This document shows, piece by piece, positions 5,785 through 6,981 of a stretch of 6,981 nt of DNA. The notes below the pieces were generated by a model that ran no database searches, had not been told where the DNA came from, and saw nothing but the letters and a program-made list of their open reading frames with translations. A program made the translations under genes and the position numbers. The first letter of the stretch is position 1, and each line of letters begins with the position of its first letter. This stretch comes from Chlorobium sp. (lineage in GTDB: Bacteria; Bacteroidota; Chlorobiia; Chlorobiales; Chlorobiaceae): the NCBI GenBank assembly GCA_028277485.1, contig JANQGE010000074.1, positions 1 through 6,981 on the forward strand. Direction: 5' to 3'.

Positions 5785-5812
5785 AAAGTGAGAAGTAAAA
5801 AGTCAAAAGAGG
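5785..5812 (+). repeat. Degenerate heptads AAAGTGA, GAAGTAA, AAAGTCA, AAAGAGG
   Basis: Four units in one phase start six bases after the fbp stop codon. They are the plus-oriented counterpart of the GACTTTT/TACTTTT units at 5839-5852, with which they form a long inverted repeat. Confidence 0.8.
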
Positions 5813-5850
5813 ATAAGCAGCTTCCCCCAGGCTTTTTTGACTTTTTACTT
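5793..5850. terminator. Putative bidirectional terminator hairpin made from opposed heptads
   Basis: The 16 bases at 5793-5808 are perfectly complementary to 5835-5850. Including one G-T pair the stem reaches 5811/5832, leaving a 20-base loop. It lies between the convergent fbp and ymdB 3' ends. Six T bases at 5833-5838 and an A-rich left arm give a U-rich 3' side on either strand, but the stem is A/T-rich, unlike a classical terminator. A terminator role is inferred from position. Confidence 0.5.
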
Positions 5851-5874
5851 TTCCTTACTTGTCCCTCGTCACTG
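5839..5874 (-). repeat. Heptad array overlapping the 3' end of ymdB
   Basis: Units GACTTTT, TACTTTT, CCTTACT, TGTCCCT and CGTCACT hold one phase. On the minus strand, 5858-5874 reads CAGTGACGAGGGACAAG, matching 110-126 at 16 of 17 positions. These bases are in frame with ymdB and supply its last residues; the stop codon TAA (5855-5857) belongs to the same array. Confidence 0.85.
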
Positions 5875-6691
5875 TTTCTCCCCGGTTGAAATCCGGATAG
5901 AAAATCCTGCTTATTCCGGTAGTCGCCCCCGTTTCTGTATCAAGCTGCAGAAGGATAGCCGAAAAATGCACATCATTCTCGGCGCACTCGTACTTGTGAG
6001 GAGTCTGGTAAAGGAAACGGTCGGTCGCCGATTTAATATGCATGCCGATCACCGACTCGTACGGACCCGTCATACCGGCATCCGAGCAATATCCCGTGCC
6101 TTTTGGCAAGATCCTTTCATCCGCAGTTTGAACATGGGTATGCGTCCCTATAACAGCCGAAACTCTTCCATCCAGATACCATGCAAGCGCAATTTTCTCC
6201 GCCGTTGCTTCAGCATGCATATCCACAACGATACAGGTAACCTTGTCTTTTACCTGCTTTATCACCCAGTCAGCCGTCCGGAAAGGGCAGTCAATCGTAG
6301 CCATAAAGGTACGTCCCTGGAGATTGACAACCGCAATATCACACAGCCCGTTGCCAACAGTGTATATCCCGAATCCTCTGCCATAAACCCCTTTAGGGTA
6401 GTTCAGAGGTCTGAGCACAGAGGGTTCGCTTTTCAACGTCTCAAAAAAGTTAAAATTGTTCCATGTATGGTTCCCTCCTGTAATGACGTCCACTCCGGCC
6501 TCCTTCAACTGGTGCAGAGCTTCCCTGCTCATACCTTTTCCATTATGGGTGTTTTCGCCGTTACAGATAACAAAATCAACGGAATGTTTTGTAATAAGCC
6601 CTTTCAGCAAATGGCTTGCAATCTGCAAACCCGGTTTCCCGACAACATCTCCGATAAAAAGAATTGTGGCTGTTTTCCTGCCCATGGTCAT
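5855..6691 (-). CDS. ymdB: YmdB-family metallophosphoesterase (TIGR00282), probable 2',3'-cyclic-nucleotide phosphodiesterase
   Basis: The family member studied in Bacillus subtilis hydrolyses 2',3'-cyclic nucleotides and affects biofilm and sporulation gene expression; the role here is unknown. The 278-residue protein shows all core motifs: IGDVVG (13-18, D15), NGEN (44-47), GGNHTW (72-77), VNLQGRTF (122-129), DMHAEATAEK (157-166), GTHTHVQTAD (182-191), ILPKGTGYCSDAGMTGP (194-210). The metal ligands D15, E46, N47, N74, H159, H184 and H186 are present. Two in-frame ATGs lie two codons apart (6691 and 6685) with no clear ribosome site for either; I use the longer. The C-terminal tail TVTRDK and stop are encoded by intergenic heptad repeat, so the native end was probably near residue 271. 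It converges on fbp and appears monocistronic. Confidence 0.93.
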   Translation of the reverse strand: MTMGRKTATILFIGDVVGKPGLQIASHLLKGLITKHSVDFVICNGENTHNGKGMSREALHQLKEAGVDVITGGNHTWNNFNFFETLKSEPSVLRPLNYPKGVYGRGFGIYTVGNGLCDIAVVNLQGRTFMATIDCPFRTADWVIKQVKDKVTCIVVDMHAEATAEKIALAWYLDGRVSAVIGTHTHVQTADERILPKGTGYCSDAGMTGPYESVIGMHIKSATDRFLYQTPHKYECAENDVHFSAILLQLDTETGATTGISRIFYPDFNRGETVTRDK

Positions 6692-6733
6692 TACAATTTA
6701 TAAAGCTGAATAACAACGGTTTGTGCATAGAAT

Positions 6734-6753
6734 TTACGCAATCCATTGCATAA
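6734..6753. promoter_or_regulatory. 20-base dyad upstream of ymdB (possible operator)
   Basis: TTACGCAAT and ATTGCATAA are inverted copies at eight of nine positions with a two-base spacer. The dyad is centred about 52 bases upstream of the ymdB start, where an operator or activator site could sit. The sequence is unrelated to the heptad and hexamer repeats. No matching regulator gene is in the window. Confidence 0.35.
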
Positions 6754-6797
6754 TGAAGGACACTTCTATAGAGGCACCCTAAAAAAAGAGAGGGAGT

Positions 6798-6894
6798 AGT
6801 GACGAGAGGGAACCCGTTGGCAGTCTTCAGTAGGCAGTAGGCAAGGGAAGATCAGTAGGCAGTTAGCAGTTGGCAAAAGAGTAGTGACGAGTGA
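6798..6894 (+). repeat. Long plus-oriented heptad mosaic (GACGAGA, GGGAACC, AGTCTTC, AGTAGGC, CAGTTAG, CGAGTGA)
   Basis: Positions 6798-6844 form an unbroken series of 7-base units including two adjacent AGTAGGC copies. After a four-base phase slip near 6849, six more units run from 6853 to 6894 (CAGTAGG, CAGTTAG, CAGTTGG, CAAAAGA, GTAGTGA, CGAGTGA). The first part is the inverted counterpart of 4064-4103, longer by exactly one heptad. Confidence 0.9.
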
Positions 6895-6901
6895 CGGCGC
6901 T

Positions 6902-6914
6902 TCGGCTTCGCCGA
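6902..6914. other. Small GC-rich hairpin
   Basis: TCGGC and GCCGA flank a TTC loop, and a second pairing of CGGCG (6895-6899) with CGCCG (6909-6913) is also possible. It interrupts the heptad arrays and is not followed by a T-run, so a terminator is unlikely. It may be a remnant of another short palindromic element. Confidence 0.4.
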
Positions 6915-6981
6915 GCTTAGTGACAAGCATGACCAGAAAAATACCTCAAGGGCTGCCGTGCCATTACTCTTAACTCGTCAC

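Larger units (their letters stand above)
6692..6981. other. Intergenic region upstream of ymdB, repeat-rich, running off the window
   Basis: No gene is supported. It holds a dyad at 6734-6753, a long heptad mosaic at 6798-6894 and a GC-rich hairpin at 6902-6914. The final bases TACTCTT, AACTCGT, CAC look like a further minus-oriented heptad array cut by the window end. No convincing ymdB promoter was found. Confidence 0.7.

Noticed and set aside
5837..6703. 288-residue open frame on the plus strand opposite ymdB
   Set aside because: It covers almost exactly the ymdB gene in antisense, shows no family motif and starts in repeat DNA.
6929..6973. Short ATG frame near the window end
   Set aside because: Only 14 codons before a stop, with no ribosome site and repeat sequence adjoining.

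Overview
The window carries five complete protein genes separated by unusually repeat-rich intergenic DNA. The class I fructose-1,6-bisphosphatase looks, from memory, very close to the green sulfur bacterial enzyme. Together with the gene mix, this suggests a Chlorobiaceae (Chlorobium-like) chromosome. That is an inference from recalled protein similarity, not a search, and no photosynthesis gene lies in the window.

Layout. 1-363 is an intergenic tract with a perfect heptamer array, further degenerate heptads, a hexamer-type repeat and a small hairpin. 364-1305 (+) is a GT2 polyprenyl-phosphate-type glycosyltransferase. It overlaps by 23 bases a TTG-started integral membrane protein of the LPG-synthase-TM/flippase-like family (1283-2179, +). 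2180-2252 is a short convergent gap. 2253-3968 (-) is recJ. 3969-4774 is an 806-base divergent intergenic region full of heptad and hexamer repeats, holding candidate promoters for recJ (leftward) and fbp (rightward). 4775-5779 (+) is fbp. 5780-5854 is a convergent gap whose opposed heptad repeats form a 16-base perfect inverted repeat. 5855-6691 (-) is a YmdB-type metallophosphoesterase. 6692-6981 is intergenic, with a dyad upstream of ymdB, another heptad mosaic and a GC-rich hairpin.

Functions. The first two genes probably form a translationally coupled envelope pair: one puts sugar on a lipid carrier and the other is a multi-span membrane partner. RecJ (5'-3' ssDNA exonuclease), FBPase (gluconeogenesis) and YmdB (cyclic-nucleotide phosphodiesterase) are housekeeping genes with no obvious joint pathway.

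The distinctive feature is the intergenic DNA. Nearly every gap holds tandem 7-base units drawn from a small shared vocabulary (GTTAGGT, AGTGACG/AGTGACA, AGTAGGC, AAAGTCA and relatives), in both orientations. Long arrays differ from each other by whole 7-base steps. The arrays abut or run into gene 3' ends: the ymdB stop codon and last residues are clearly made of heptads, the flippase-family gene probably has the same, and fbp is followed by an array within a few bases of its stop. The arrangement recalls the STRR heptamers described in cyanobacteria. No transposase, CRISPR array, tRNA or rRNA was seen.
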